The notes under the pieces: model-generated
Seen by the model: only the letters and a program-made list of their open reading frames with translations
Database searches by the model: none
Told to the model about the DNA's origin: nothing
Shown: positions 7,209-13,157 of the stretch, piece by piece
Layout of the letters: each line of letters starts with the position of its first letter
Numbering within the stretch: the stretch's first letter is position 1
Translations under genes and position numbers: made by a program
Assembly (NCBI GenBank): GCA_030621535.1
Contig: JAUXHM010000013.1
Coordinates: 1 to 13,157 of the forward strand
Length of the DNA stretch: 13,157 nucleotides
Source: Candidatus Methanophagales archaeon
Lineage (GTDB): Archaea; Halobacteriota; Syntropharchaeia; Alkanophagales; Methanospirareceae
Direction of reading: 5' to 3'

Positions 7209-8192
7209 ATGAACGAGGGACAGATTCAAGAGGAAGTGCAGTACTTCAATCGCAAGTTATCCGAAGTCATCGAGCAGAAGATGCAGGGATGCACAAACAA
7301 AATTTTATACCATGTGTTGAACTATATACGGGATACGGGAGGGAAGCGACTTCGTCCTATCGTCTGTCTCCTATCCGCAGAGGCGGTTGGCGGCTCAAGG
7401 GACAAGGCGTTATACACCGCCATGGCTATCGAACTCATCCACAATGCGTCTCTGGTTCACGATGACATTATAGATGAGAATTCCATACGCAGGAAAAACC
7501 CTTCCAATCCCGCGAGGTATGGCGAAAAAAGAGCGATAGTCATCGGGGATTTTTTGTTTGCTTTTTCCTGTGAGATGCTTGCCCGATGCGGAGTTCCCGA
7601 AGTCATGGGTTTAGTTTCGAGTACTATTTCCGACATCGCTATGGGACAGTATCTGGAGTTCACGTTACGATTAAGCGACATAAAAGAAGTAACCGAACAG
7701 ACGTATTTAGAGATAGCAGCGCTGAAAACGGCGTCTATATTTACGGTATGTGCAGCCTCAGGTGCGCTACTGGGCGGTGGAAGCGAAACAGAAATTGAGA
7801 ATCTGCGTGGGTATGGCGAAAACTTGGGCATTGCATTCCAGATACAGGATGATGTGTTAGACGTCTGCGGTGACCCAGCGAAAACGGGAAAGCCCGTGGG
7901 GTTGGACATTAAAAACGGTGAGCGAACCATTCTCATCATTCATGCGTTAAATCATTCAAAACCTTCCGAGAAGGCGTATTTAGCAGAGCTTCTGTCAAAG
8001 AAAAGAGACATCCGCAATTCCGACATTGACAGAGTAAGGGGGATTTTCGTAAATTCCGGCTCGATTGACTATGCAATCCAGTTATCTAACGATTTCGTGA
8101 TGCGTGCAAAAACGTGCATTGCGGGACTTGAAGACTCGGAAGCAAAAGAGAAACTGCTGCTCATTGCTGATTTTGCTGCGAATAGGGTATAG
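7209..8192 (+). CDS. trans-polyprenyl diphosphate synthase, long-chain-type signature
   Basis: Head-to-tail prenyltransferase that adds isopentenyl diphosphate units to an allylic primer, in the cytoplasm. It shows GGKRLRP at residues 44-50, the first aspartate-rich motif DDIID at 85-89, the second DDVLD at 214-218, and the GKPVGLDIKNGERT segment after it. The length (327 aa) is normal for the family. The residue five before the first Asp is Ala80 (ASLVHDD). In archaeal GGPP synthases this place is usually Phe or Tyr, which stops elongation at C20; a small residue is typical of longer-chain (C30-C40) synthases. I therefore infer a long-chain product, such as the side chain of a quinone or methanophenazine-like carrier, and not the lipid C20 precursor. 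ATG 7209 lacks a strong Shine-Dalgarno sequence. It follows the DUF1638 gene by 47 nt. Confidence 0.93.
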   Translation: MNEGQIQEEVQYFNRKLSEVIEQKMQGCTNKILYHVLNYIRDTGGKRLRPIVCLLSAEAVGGSRDKALYTAMAIELIHNASLVHDDIIDENSIRRKNPSNPARYGEKRAIVIGDFLFAFSCEMLARCGVPEVMGLVSSTISDIAMGQYLEFTLRLSDIKEVTEQTYLEIAALKTASIFTVCAASGALLGGGSETEIENLRGYGENLGIAFQIQDDVLDVCGDPAKTGKPVGLDIKNGERTILIIHALNHSKPSEKAYLAELLSKKRDIRNSDIDRVRGIFVNSGSIDYAIQLSNDFVMRAKTCIAGLEDSEAKEKLLLIADFAANRV

Positions 8193-8222
8193 GGGATGGG
8201 GGGGAATAGCCAATAGCCAATA

Positions 8223-8446
8223 GGGCATAGTCAAATTTTCTAGTGAAATTACACTATCCTTAAATTTCACCGCAGAGCACACGGAGAACGCAGAGACGAC
8301 ATTGAAGGTATGAGTTGTGAGTTGTCAGGTGTGAGTAAGCCAAACTTCTCAAACCTGAAACCTAAAACCTCACACCTATACCGCCTCTCTGCGTACTCTG
8401 CGCTCTCCGCGGTGATAAATCACCGACTTGATTTTTAGATAGTGCC
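8223..8446. repeat. palindromic 'gcagag' intergenic repeat, copy 1, with nested inverted repeat
   Basis: The left half contains a 38-nt stretch (8258-8295) identical to 9870-9907. The right half contains stretches identical to the second copy at 8396-8423 (28 nt) and 8431-8446 (16 nt). The halves are inverted with respect to each other (ACCGCAGAGCACACGGAGA against TCTGCGCTCTCCGCGGT). Outer ends also pair roughly (GGGCATAGTCAAATTTT with the inverse of ATTTTTAGATAGTGCC). The centre holds an unrelated smaller inverted repeat, AGGTGTGAG 8327-8335 with CTCACACCT 8369-8377. It fills most of the 339-nt gap between the prenyl synthase and hicA. Noncoding. Confidence 0.8.
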
Positions 8447-8469
8447 GGGTATAGGGGGGTATATTATAT

Positions 8470-8497
8470 TTAAGACACGGATTTACACGGATTTTTT
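8470..8497 (-). repeat. half copy of the 'aaatccgtgt' repeat, inverted
   Basis: TTTAAGACACGGATTTACAC and the bases after it are the reverse complement of the right arms at 694-720 and 2434-2460 with few changes. Only one arm is present, so this is a solo half-element in the opposite orientation. The remainder of the gap to 8531 is a pyrimidine-rich tract and a GGCTGGCTGGGTGGGC block with no gene signal. Confidence 0.6.
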
Positions 8498-8531
8498 CTT
8501 TCTTTTGTTTGGCTGGCTGGGTGGGCTATTT

Positions 8532-8759
8532 TTATAAATTTATAAACTCCTCCACACTAAGCCCTGCCTCTTTTATGATTGCTTTCAATGTCCCCTTTGG
8601 AATATCAACCCCCTGATGGTTTGGAATTGTAGTTCTTCTTTTTGTGGTTGGATTATACCAAATCTCATGACTTCCTTTTGCTTGCCTGTCAAATACAAAA
8701 CCTGCTTTCCTTAGCTTTTTAATAACATCGCTCGCAGTATAAGATGGCAATTTCGTCAT
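8532..8759 (-). CDS. hicA: HicA-type mRNA interferase toxin
   Basis: Toxin of a HicAB type II toxin-antitoxin pair; the family cleaves mRNA and is neutralised by HicB. The 75-aa protein has the double-stranded-RNA-binding-like alpha-beta-beta-beta-alpha layout: helix SDVIKKLRKAGF, then the KGSHEIWYN strand with catalytic His31, the TTIPNHQGVDIPKGTL segment and the C-terminal helix IIKEAGLSVEEFI. Everything expected of an intact HicA is present. Its ATG overlaps the hicB stop by 4 nt (ATGA, 8756-8759), so translation is probably coupled. The order antitoxin then toxin is one of the two common HicAB arrangements. The gene lies downstream of the hicB promoter and has none of its own that I can see. 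Confidence 0.9.
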   Translation of the reverse strand: MTKLPSYTASDVIKKLRKAGFVFDRQAKGSHEIWYNPTTKRRTTIPNHQGVDIPKGTLKAIIKEAGLSVEEFINL

Positions 8760-9001
8760 ACTGTTACGGCTATCGGTACTTTAACATCGTGAACATGCTT
8801 TTTTTGCTCTAATTCAAAAGGCAAGGGATCGCCATGCTCGATATAAGACTCAATAAGTTTTCTCGCAACGTCTTGTGCAATCTCCATCGTCTCTGCTATC
8901 GTTCTTCCCTGCGCGATAAGCCCTTGAAGGTCATCGCTCTTCGCGAGATAGCTCCCTTCCTTTAATTCTTCTATTTTTATCGATATTAGGTATTCTGACA
9001 T
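8756..9001 (-). CDS. hicB: HicB-type antitoxin
   Basis: Antitoxin partner of HicA. At 81 aa it holds only the HicB N-terminal partial RNase-H-like fold: YLISIKIEELKEGSYLAKSD, the LQGLIAQGRTIAETMEIAQD segment and a helix with IESYIEHGDPLP, ending in a short beta segment VKVPIAV. No C-terminal HTH or ribbon-helix-helix DNA-binding domain is present, so autoregulation by direct DNA binding is not evident. The frame could begin at TTG 9010, but GGTTGA (9013-9008, minus strand) sits 6 nt before ATG 9001, so I take ATG 9001. It is translationally coupled to hicA through a 4-nt overlap. Confidence 0.88.
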   Translation of the reverse strand: MSEYLISIKIEELKEGSYLAKSDDLQGLIAQGRTIAETMEIAQDVARKLIESYIEHGDPLPFELEQKKHVHDVKVPIAVTV

Positions 9002-9030
9002 TTTTATCAACCTATTTTATCCTTCATTTT

Positions 9031-9040
9031 ATTATATAAA
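9031..9040 (-). promoter_or_regulatory. probable TATA box for hicBA
   Basis: On the minus strand this reads TTTATATAAT, a good archaeal TATA box, about 30 nt upstream of ATG 9001. The transcript would start close to the GGTTGA ribosome-binding site. A BRE is not clear. Confidence 0.5.
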
Positions 9041-9184
9041 ACTTGTTAATCTTGTCAGCTTCACGCCAGCATAAATTTCTCTCATCTATTTTGTCCAGGA
9101 TTGCTAAAGTCACATCCTCGCCACCCCCGAATAAAATTTGGATGCCTCCACATCTTCGTGTGCCCTTTGCCTACGGTTTTCAGT
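9041..9184. other. gap between LURP-one-like gene and hicB, no supported gene
   Basis: The minus strand holds a 48-codon stop-free stretch (about 9024-9167) that reads CGGIQILFGGGEDVTLAILD, then KIDERNLCWREADKINKF. It has no good start codon or Shine-Dalgarno sequence and I do not recognise it. Its 3' end overlaps the hicBA TATA box. It may be the tail of a decayed gene. Confidence 0.3.
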
Positions 9185-9775
9185 CTATTGTTGCCGGCGT
9201 TCAATACCTGCCAAAAGGATTCCTGCGGCAATCAAAAGTCTCGGGTCAACTGAGGGTCTCTCGTCTATTATTGTCATGGTGTACTTGAGTACGAACGGGT
9301 TAAAATGTTGTTTAATTTTAGCAACTTCTCTATTGTTTGCTAAGACAACGTATGTTTGTGGGATTAAGGAGATAACTCTACTTAAAAGAGCTGCGATTAG
9401 ACTGGTTTCTGTCAACGTTCCTATTTCTTTGCCTTCTTTAGAGAGAATAACCCATTCATCCTTGAAAATAGATTTCAGCCCTTTTCGCCTTAAAGCACCC
9501 ACAGCATCGCCTGTAGTCACATCTTGTACATTATATGTTGCGCCAATATCAAGAATTTGGGGTGTTTTTATGGTCAAAAGCTCTTGAGTCTGACTTTCGT
9601 CCGAATATATTCGAAAATCTTCCTTGAGTTTAAAGGCTTTCTGTTTTGAATAGAAAAGAACAGTTCCAGTCTCATCATAGACGTGAAAAGCCCCTCCAAA
9701 TAACTTGAGTACCTTCCTGCGGAACAGGTACTGCCTGTGCCGAAACGCGGGATTAATCGCTTTTATCTCAGCCAC
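9185..9775 (-). CDS. LURP-one-related / phospholipid-scramblase-like protein
   Basis: A 196-aa protein of the LURP-one-related (LOR, Tubby C-terminal-like) family, close to bacterial YxjI. The pattern is a series of short beta strands with alternating polar turns: RHRQYLFRRKVLKLFGGAFH, VYDETGTVLFYSKQKAFKLK, a SQTQELLTIKTPQILDIGAT stretch, then the domain-ending ALRRKGLKSIFKDEWVIL and a C-terminal hydrophobic helix (PRLLIAAGILLAGIE). The C-terminal helix may touch or anchor to the membrane, as in scramblase-like folds. Biochemical role unknown. The start is GTG 9775: on the minus strand GGTGGTGG lies just upstream with about 5 nt spacing, so this start is well supported. It is a single gene between hicBA and the second palindromic repeat. 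Confidence 0.85.
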   Translation of the reverse strand: MAEIKAINPAFRHRQYLFRRKVLKLFGGAFHVYDETGTVLFYSKQKAFKLKEDFRIYSDESQTQELLTIKTPQILDIGATYNVQDVTTGDAVGALRRKGLKSIFKDEWVILSKEGKEIGTLTETSLIAALLSRVISLIPQTYVVLANNREVAKIKQHFNPFVLKYTMTIIDERPSVDPRLLIAAGILLAGIERRQQ

Positions 9776-9835
9776 TTTTTGCCACCACCTTTCATATTGA
9801 ATTCCTTCATATTATTTATACGTATATCATCTATA

Positions 9836-10003
9836 GGCACTGCCGAATTTTTTAGTGAAATTGCTAAATCCTTAAATTTCACCGCAGAGCACACGGAGAA
9901 CGCAGAGGCACCAGAAAGCCTAAACAATGATTGGAACAGTCTTAAAACTCTGCGTGCTCTGCGCTCTCCGCGGTGATAAATCACTATATTTTTAGATAGT
10001 GCC
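9836..10003. repeat. palindromic 'gcagag' intergenic repeat, copy 2
   Basis: This 168-nt element is in the same orientation as the one at 8223-8446. Identical blocks are 9870-9907 (38 nt), 9957-9984 (28 nt) and 9988-10003 (16 nt). Left and right halves form a long imperfect palindrome (outer GGCACT with AGTGCC), and the middle (9908-9950) differs completely from copy 1. It fills the intergenic space between the LURP-one-like gene and the radical SAM gene. Both flanking genes run on the minus strand, so it is downstream of the radical SAM gene and upstream of the other. Confidence 0.8.
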
Positions 10004-10013
10004 CTTTTCGGTG

Positions 10014-11792
10014 TTACCCCCCACCGCGTAAATATTCCGCTATCGCCGTTTTAATAAAGCGAAAAATCCTAAAATTCCCCTTCGCTGCAGGCCACTCCAT
10101 GTACCTCTTCTCGTTAATAACGGAACTAAGCATCGTATCGAGCTTTGGTTTCAGTTGCATCAATCTTTTCTGCCGCATGGAAAAATCGGGCATTTCGTTT
10201 ATTTTGTCTATCGCAGCAGTAAGCTCAATTGCAAGCTTTATTCGCTCTTCCGTTGACTTAAATGAAGCCTGGTCAATCAAACCGTATTCCGCCTTCAACT
10301 CGTTCAGCTTGAGCCCTGCTTGATACGTGCAGTTCACGATTTCGTCCCGGGTCATCCATCTGGTCTCGTAATTCAGCGCGTATTTCCAGCTCGGCGATAG
10401 CATTGCTTTGCGGTATTCCTCAAGTGTTTTGAACAAGATTTTATAGCCGAACTTTTCAGGATGCTCATACGCAATGCAGCCGGGGTCAATAAAAGGCGAA
10501 TATGCGAGAATATAAGGAACCACGCGTTTGCCGAATTTGTCCATTTGCGACCCGCACCAATCTACCGTCGCCATAGCGGACTCGCATGTCTGAAGAGGAA
10601 GACCAATCATAAAGAACAGGTCGAATTTGTTGCAGCCCGAATCCAGAGCCCATTTTAGGTTCTCTTCTATCGCGGAATTTGTATACCGCTTACCTTCTGC
10701 CGCTCTTATTGACTCGTCATGGGTATCCGGGGATATTTCAAAGTTGAAGTTTTCAACCGAATCCGCCACGCACGCGAAATATTCCTCGGGATTGCGCACC
10801 GTATCGAATAACTCAAACACCAGATGATTATCAAATGTCTCCTTTTTCAGTTCTTGCAGAACGGTATACGCGTATTCTTCACCGGGTTGCAGGATGTCGC
10901 CAATGACGAATATTGGCGCTTTTGTGTATCGCGTGATTTTTATAATGTCCTTCACTATCAATTCCGGGTCGCGAAAAGCGGGTTTTTTACGGTTGCAGTA
11001 CGTTGCAAGCGCATTCTGGGAACCACCACAGAATATGCAATTGTGGATGCAGCCACGGCAAGTTAGCACTGGCGTGATCGGGTAGTCCAGCCACTCATGC
11101 GAAGACCAGCCGTGGAACGGAATGAGACTTTTGAGGTCACGGTATTTCAACGCGGATTTGAAAATCGGCAGGTAGTTATTTGAGAATTTATTTATCTCTG
11201 CGGGAACATAGGTGAACGGATTCACACGCATCTCGCCGTTATTGCTATTATCTTTCCATACAAGGTTAGGAATACCGCTGAAGGAAGAGTCGTGCTCTCT
11301 CTGAACAATCGTTTTCATTAGCTGTAACAACGATTCTTCTGTGGAATCGCCTCGTATGATAAAATCTACGGTGGGGTACCGAATCAACTCTTCATAGAAA
11401 TACGTGGCGGAGAATCCACCGAAAATGACGGGAATGTCGGGATGGTATCGCTTGCATATCTTCGCTACTTCAAGGCTGCCCTGCGTATGCGGCAACCAAT
11501 GCAGGTCAATGCCAAAAGCATGTGGTTTAAGCCTCCGTATCAACTTTTCTGCATCAAAAGTATCACTATCGAGCATCCTCGCTGCTAAGTTGATTATTCT
11601 CACCGCTATCCCGTTTCGTCCCAGATGCTCGAGAATAGAAACGAATCCGATAGGGTACATCTCGAATATGGGCGTTGATGGAACGCCATCGGCAATTGGG
11701 CCGTACATTATGGGATACTTTCTGAAATCGTACACCGCAGGCGCATGGAGCAAGATCAAATGCGGGTTGTGGCTGAAGCGGGCAATACTCAT
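10014..11792 (-). CDS. B12-binding-type radical SAM protein
   Basis: Radical SAM enzyme with an N-terminal cobalamin-binding-type domain; substrate unknown. Residues about 12-170 look like the Rossmann-type B12-binding domain (HLILLHAPAVYDFRK; MYPIGFVSILEHLGRNGIAV; PHAFGIDLHWLPHTQGSLEV; PVIFGGFSATYFYEELIRYP). The canonical DxHxxG is not exact: the sequence is DLHWLPHTQG. The radical SAM cluster motif CX3CX2C is C248, C252, C255 within TCRGCIHNCIFCGGS, followed by a TIM-barrel-like region and an FFMIGLPLQT segment. At 592 aa it is complete. It resembles the archaeal B12-binding/radical SAM families named after single genes (Ta0216 or MJ_1487 type), but I cannot say which. It is alone on its transcript. 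Upstream (11793-11870) is AT-rich with no clear Shine-Dalgarno sequence. Confidence 0.88.
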   Translation of the reverse strand: MSIARFSHNPHLILLHAPAVYDFRKYPIMYGPIADGVPSTPIFEMYPIGFVSILEHLGRNGIAVRIINLAARMLDSDTFDAEKLIRRLKPHAFGIDLHWLPHTQGSLEVAKICKRYHPDIPVIFGGFSATYFYEELIRYPTVDFIIRGDSTEESLLQLMKTIVQREHDSSFSGIPNLVWKDNSNNGEMRVNPFTYVPAEINKFSNNYLPIFKSALKYRDLKSLIPFHGWSSHEWLDYPITPVLTCRGCIHNCIFCGGSQNALATYCNRKKPAFRDPELIVKDIIKITRYTKAPIFVIGDILQPGEEYAYTVLQELKKETFDNHLVFELFDTVRNPEEYFACVADSVENFNFEISPDTHDESIRAAEGKRYTNSAIEENLKWALDSGCNKFDLFFMIGLPLQTCESAMATVDWCGSQMDKFGKRVVPYILAYSPFIDPGCIAYEHPEKFGYKILFKTLEEYRKAMLSPSWKYALNYETRWMTRDEIVNCTYQAGLKLNELKAEYGLIDQASFKSTEERIKLAIELTAAIDKINEMPDFSMRQKRLMQLKPKLDTMLSSVINEKRYMEWPAAKGNFRIFRFIKTAIAEYLRGGG

Positions 11793-11886
11793 TTTTAATC
11801 AATAACAACTTCTATTCTATAATAGCTTACTTATATTGTTTAAATTTAATAAGTCGAAGATGTCAGGAAAACAGTAACCATGGCCG

Positions 11887-11938
11887 TAACCGTATCTGCA
11901 TCTGTTAGTTCACCTTTTAGATGCATCTAATACGGTTA
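11887..11938 (-). terminator. stem-loop overlapping the end of the DUF2283 gene
   Basis: TAACCGTAT (11887-11895) and ATACGGTTA (11930-11938) are a perfect 9-bp inverted repeat, with a second inner pairing GCATCT/AGATGC. It spans the DUF2283 stop codon at 11910-11912. There is no T-run after it on the minus strand, so a terminator role is only a guess. The rest of 11793-11886 shows nothing but A/T-rich sequence. Confidence 0.3.
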
Positions 11939-12152
11939 TGCCAACAAGTTCTTCGCCTTTATATCTAAGCAAGACACCGTTCCCCAGCATTTCCGAATCA
12001 GTTGCCTTTTGAGGTCGCTTAAAACTTATGTAAAGAACGTCCGTTTCTTTGTCATAGTCTATCCACATCTTAGTGACGGGTAATTTCAGAAGCGAAGGTG
12101 TTGCTTTAAAAAGCTCATTTACCATTTCCTCTTGTGCTATTTCGTTCGCCAT
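11910..12152 (-). CDS. DUF2283-family small protein
   Basis: An 80-aa protein whose core (WIDYDKETDVLYISFKRPQK, then ATDSEMLGNGVLLRYKGEEL and VGITVLDASK) is the DUF2283 pattern, a small beta-rich domain common in archaea and cyanobacteria. DUF2283 genes are often beside DUF4258 genes and have been suggested to be antitoxin-like; no DUF4258 partner is present here. The N-terminal 28 residues are a helical extension. The start at ATG 12152 has a strong Shine-Dalgarno sequence (AGGAGGCGG on the minus strand, just upstream). It lies 33 nt downstream of the RFC large subunit gene on the same strand, so it may be carried on that transcript. Confidence 0.85.
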   Translation of the reverse strand: MANEIAQEEMVNELFKATPSLLKLPVTKMWIDYDKETDVLYISFKRPQKATDSEMLGNGVLLRYKGEELVGITVLDASKR

Positions 12153-12185
12153 ACTACCGCCTCCTTTTCCAACTTTATTTTACAA

Positions 12186-13157
12186 CTAAAAGAAATCAGT
12201 CAGTGTCTTCTGATTTTTCATTTCTTTTTCCTCTTCCTCTTTGCCTTCGCTTTCCACCACCACCGTTTTACTTCTCTCGGGTAATTCTATTATCTCTCCC
12301 TTTTCAACTTCAACTATGGCTTCAGCTTTAGCTTCGACCGCTTTCTTATCACTCTTCACCCTCTCTTTCCTTTCTCCCACCACTTCGGGTTCGGGTATCG
12401 CATACGCATCCTGGTATATCCTCTTCGCTTTCTCTTCCCTATCGTTATCTGCATCACTGACTAAAAACGCGATTTGAGTAACGTCCAGCCGCAGTGATGC
12501 CGTAATCTCCGCCGCTTTCCTTGCGTCACGGAAAAAAAAGGACAAAAAAGGAACGACATAAAATCGGGCATAGCTCCTTGACACCTTGCAATATTCCGCT
12601 ATTTTCTTCGCTATCTCTTCTCTTATCGGTGCAGACTTCATGTATTCACCGCTTTGCCATTGTCCTTGTCCTCGCACTCGTTCCCGTTGCCACGGGTTCT
12701 TAAAATATGCCGGAATTTTTTTTCGTTGCCATCCGCCTTTTCCCGCATACTGCATCTCTTTTGCAGAAAGCACGCCACAAGCCATTAAACTGGATGCATA
12801 ACGCCAGAACTTGTAATTCTCGCGCTGTTTTACCCTGCCTAAAAACGTATCCGCTCGGCTCAGGTAATGCAACCCGTGCAAAAAGCTTTCTTTATCATGT
12901 TCATACGCGAAATTCTTGTATATCCATTGTATGCTCATATCAGGTGTGCTGTCAAGCGAATAGAGCGAAGAAAGAGCCTCTTGCATGTCATACCCGTCCA
13001 CACCGAAAATCTTCTTCAATACCTCAAAAATATCTTCCTCGACGTCTCTTTCCCCTGTTGCTATATCATCCTCCGTTATTTTACCAAATTTAGATATGGA
13101 AATCGCATGCAGGTCGTTTATTGCCGACCTCAAATCACCGTTTGCGTTTTCTATCAA
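12186..13157 (-). CDS. rfcL: replication factor C large subunit, C-terminal part (cut by window edge)
   Basis: Large subunit of the archaeal clamp loader, which loads PCNA onto primed DNA. Only the last 323 residues are in the window; the AAA+ ATPase core with the Walker motifs lies beyond 13157, and the apparent TTG start there is only the window edge. The visible part begins in the lid (AAA+ domain II), with IENANGDLRSAINDLHAISI. The collar domain follows with the typical FLGRVKQRENYKFWRYASSL segment, then a basic/acidic linker rich in Lys and Glu. The last residues QKTLTDFF are a PIP box (QxxLxxFF) for binding PCNA. The end is intact, with a TAG at 12186-12188. The likely co-transcribed neighbour is the DUF2283 gene 33 nt downstream. 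Confidence 0.92.
   Translation of the reverse strand: MIENANGDLRSAINDLHAISISKFGKITEDDIATGERDVEEDIFEVLKKIFGVDGYDMQEALSSLYSLDSTPDMSIQWIYKNFAYEHDKESFLHGLHYLSRADTFLGRVKQRENYKFWRYASSLMACGVLSAKEMQYAGKGGWQRKKIPAYFKNPWQRERVRGQGQWQSGEYMKSAPIREEIAKKIAEYCKVSRSYARFYVVPFLSFFFRDARKAAEITASLRLDVTQIAFLVSDADNDREEKAKRIYQDAYAIPEPEVVGERKERVKSDKKAVEAKAEAIVEVEKGEIIELPERSKTVVVESEGKEEEEKEMKNQKTLTDFF

Noticed and set aside
8193..8531. tRNA or structured RNA gene in the gap after the prenyl synthase
   Set aside because: No cloverleaf, TTCGA loop or CCA end is seen; the pairing present is explained by the two repeat families.
9024..9167. 48-codon minus-strand open stretch reading ILFGGGEDVTLAILDKIDER
   Set aside because: It has no acceptable start or ribosome-binding site, no recognised family, and overlaps the hicBA TATA box; at most it is a decayed tail.
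9043..9587. Plus-strand open frames of 81 and 149 codons over the LURP-one-like gene
   Set aside because: The minus-strand protein matches a known family with a well-placed GTG start and Shine-Dalgarno sequence, so the plus-strand frames are shadows.
11910..12152. DUF2283 gene as half of a toxin-antitoxin pair
   Set aside because: No DUF4258 or other toxin-like frame lies beside it; the neighbours are RFC large subunit and a 94-nt empty gap before the radical SAM gene.

Overview
The window looks like a euryarchaeal chromosome. It carries a two-ring Cdc48/VAT AAA ATPase, the archaeal/eukaryotic-type ribosomal protein S4e next to archaeal L5, a DUF1638 protein (a family seen mostly in methanogens and relatives), and the C-terminal part of a replication factor C large subunit ending in a PCNA-binding motif. 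The dispersed palindromic intergenic repeats and scattered operons remind me of methanogen-related uncultured archaea such as ANME-1 or Syntrophoarchaeum-like lineages. That placement is an impression from gene content, not a demonstrated one.

Layout. Positions 1-2338 (+ strand) are a stretch of decayed genes: a SAM-dependent methyltransferase interrupted by an in-frame TAA, a frameshifted fragment resembling a methyltransferase C-terminus, a 5'-truncated DDE transposase, and a polytopic membrane protein of the nucleoside-recognition (Gate) type broken by two frame changes. Two related imperfect inverted repeats (639-723 and 2363-2463) bracket most of it. Each is followed by a similar TATA-like leader, the second being the apparent promoter region of cdc48 (2503-4722).

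Positions 4723-8192 hold the housekeeping block: rps4e and rpl5, then a DUF1638 protein and a trans-polyprenyl diphosphate synthase. The S4e-L5 pair stands alone here, without the usual L24, S14 and S8 neighbours. It is bracketed by an exact 30-nt sequence present in inverted orientation at 4765-4794 and 6197-6226.

Positions 8193-10003 are an accessory segment: a HicBA toxin-antitoxin pair and a LURP-one/scramblase-like protein on the minus strand, lying between two same-orientation copies of a palindromic repeat (8223-8446 and 9836-10003). The minus strand continues with a cobalamin-binding-type radical SAM protein, a small DUF2283 protein, and the RFC large subunit, which runs off the right edge.

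How genes work together: Cdc48 (protein unfolding), S4e/L5 (ribosome), the prenyl synthase (membrane lipid or quinone-type side chains) and RFC-L (clamp loading) are core functions that share a neighbourhood but not an obvious pathway. I found no convincing new multi-gene system. The most notable signals are the repeat-flanked ribosomal pair, the repeat-flanked hicBA/LOR segment, and the long-chain-type active-site signature in the prenyl synthase.
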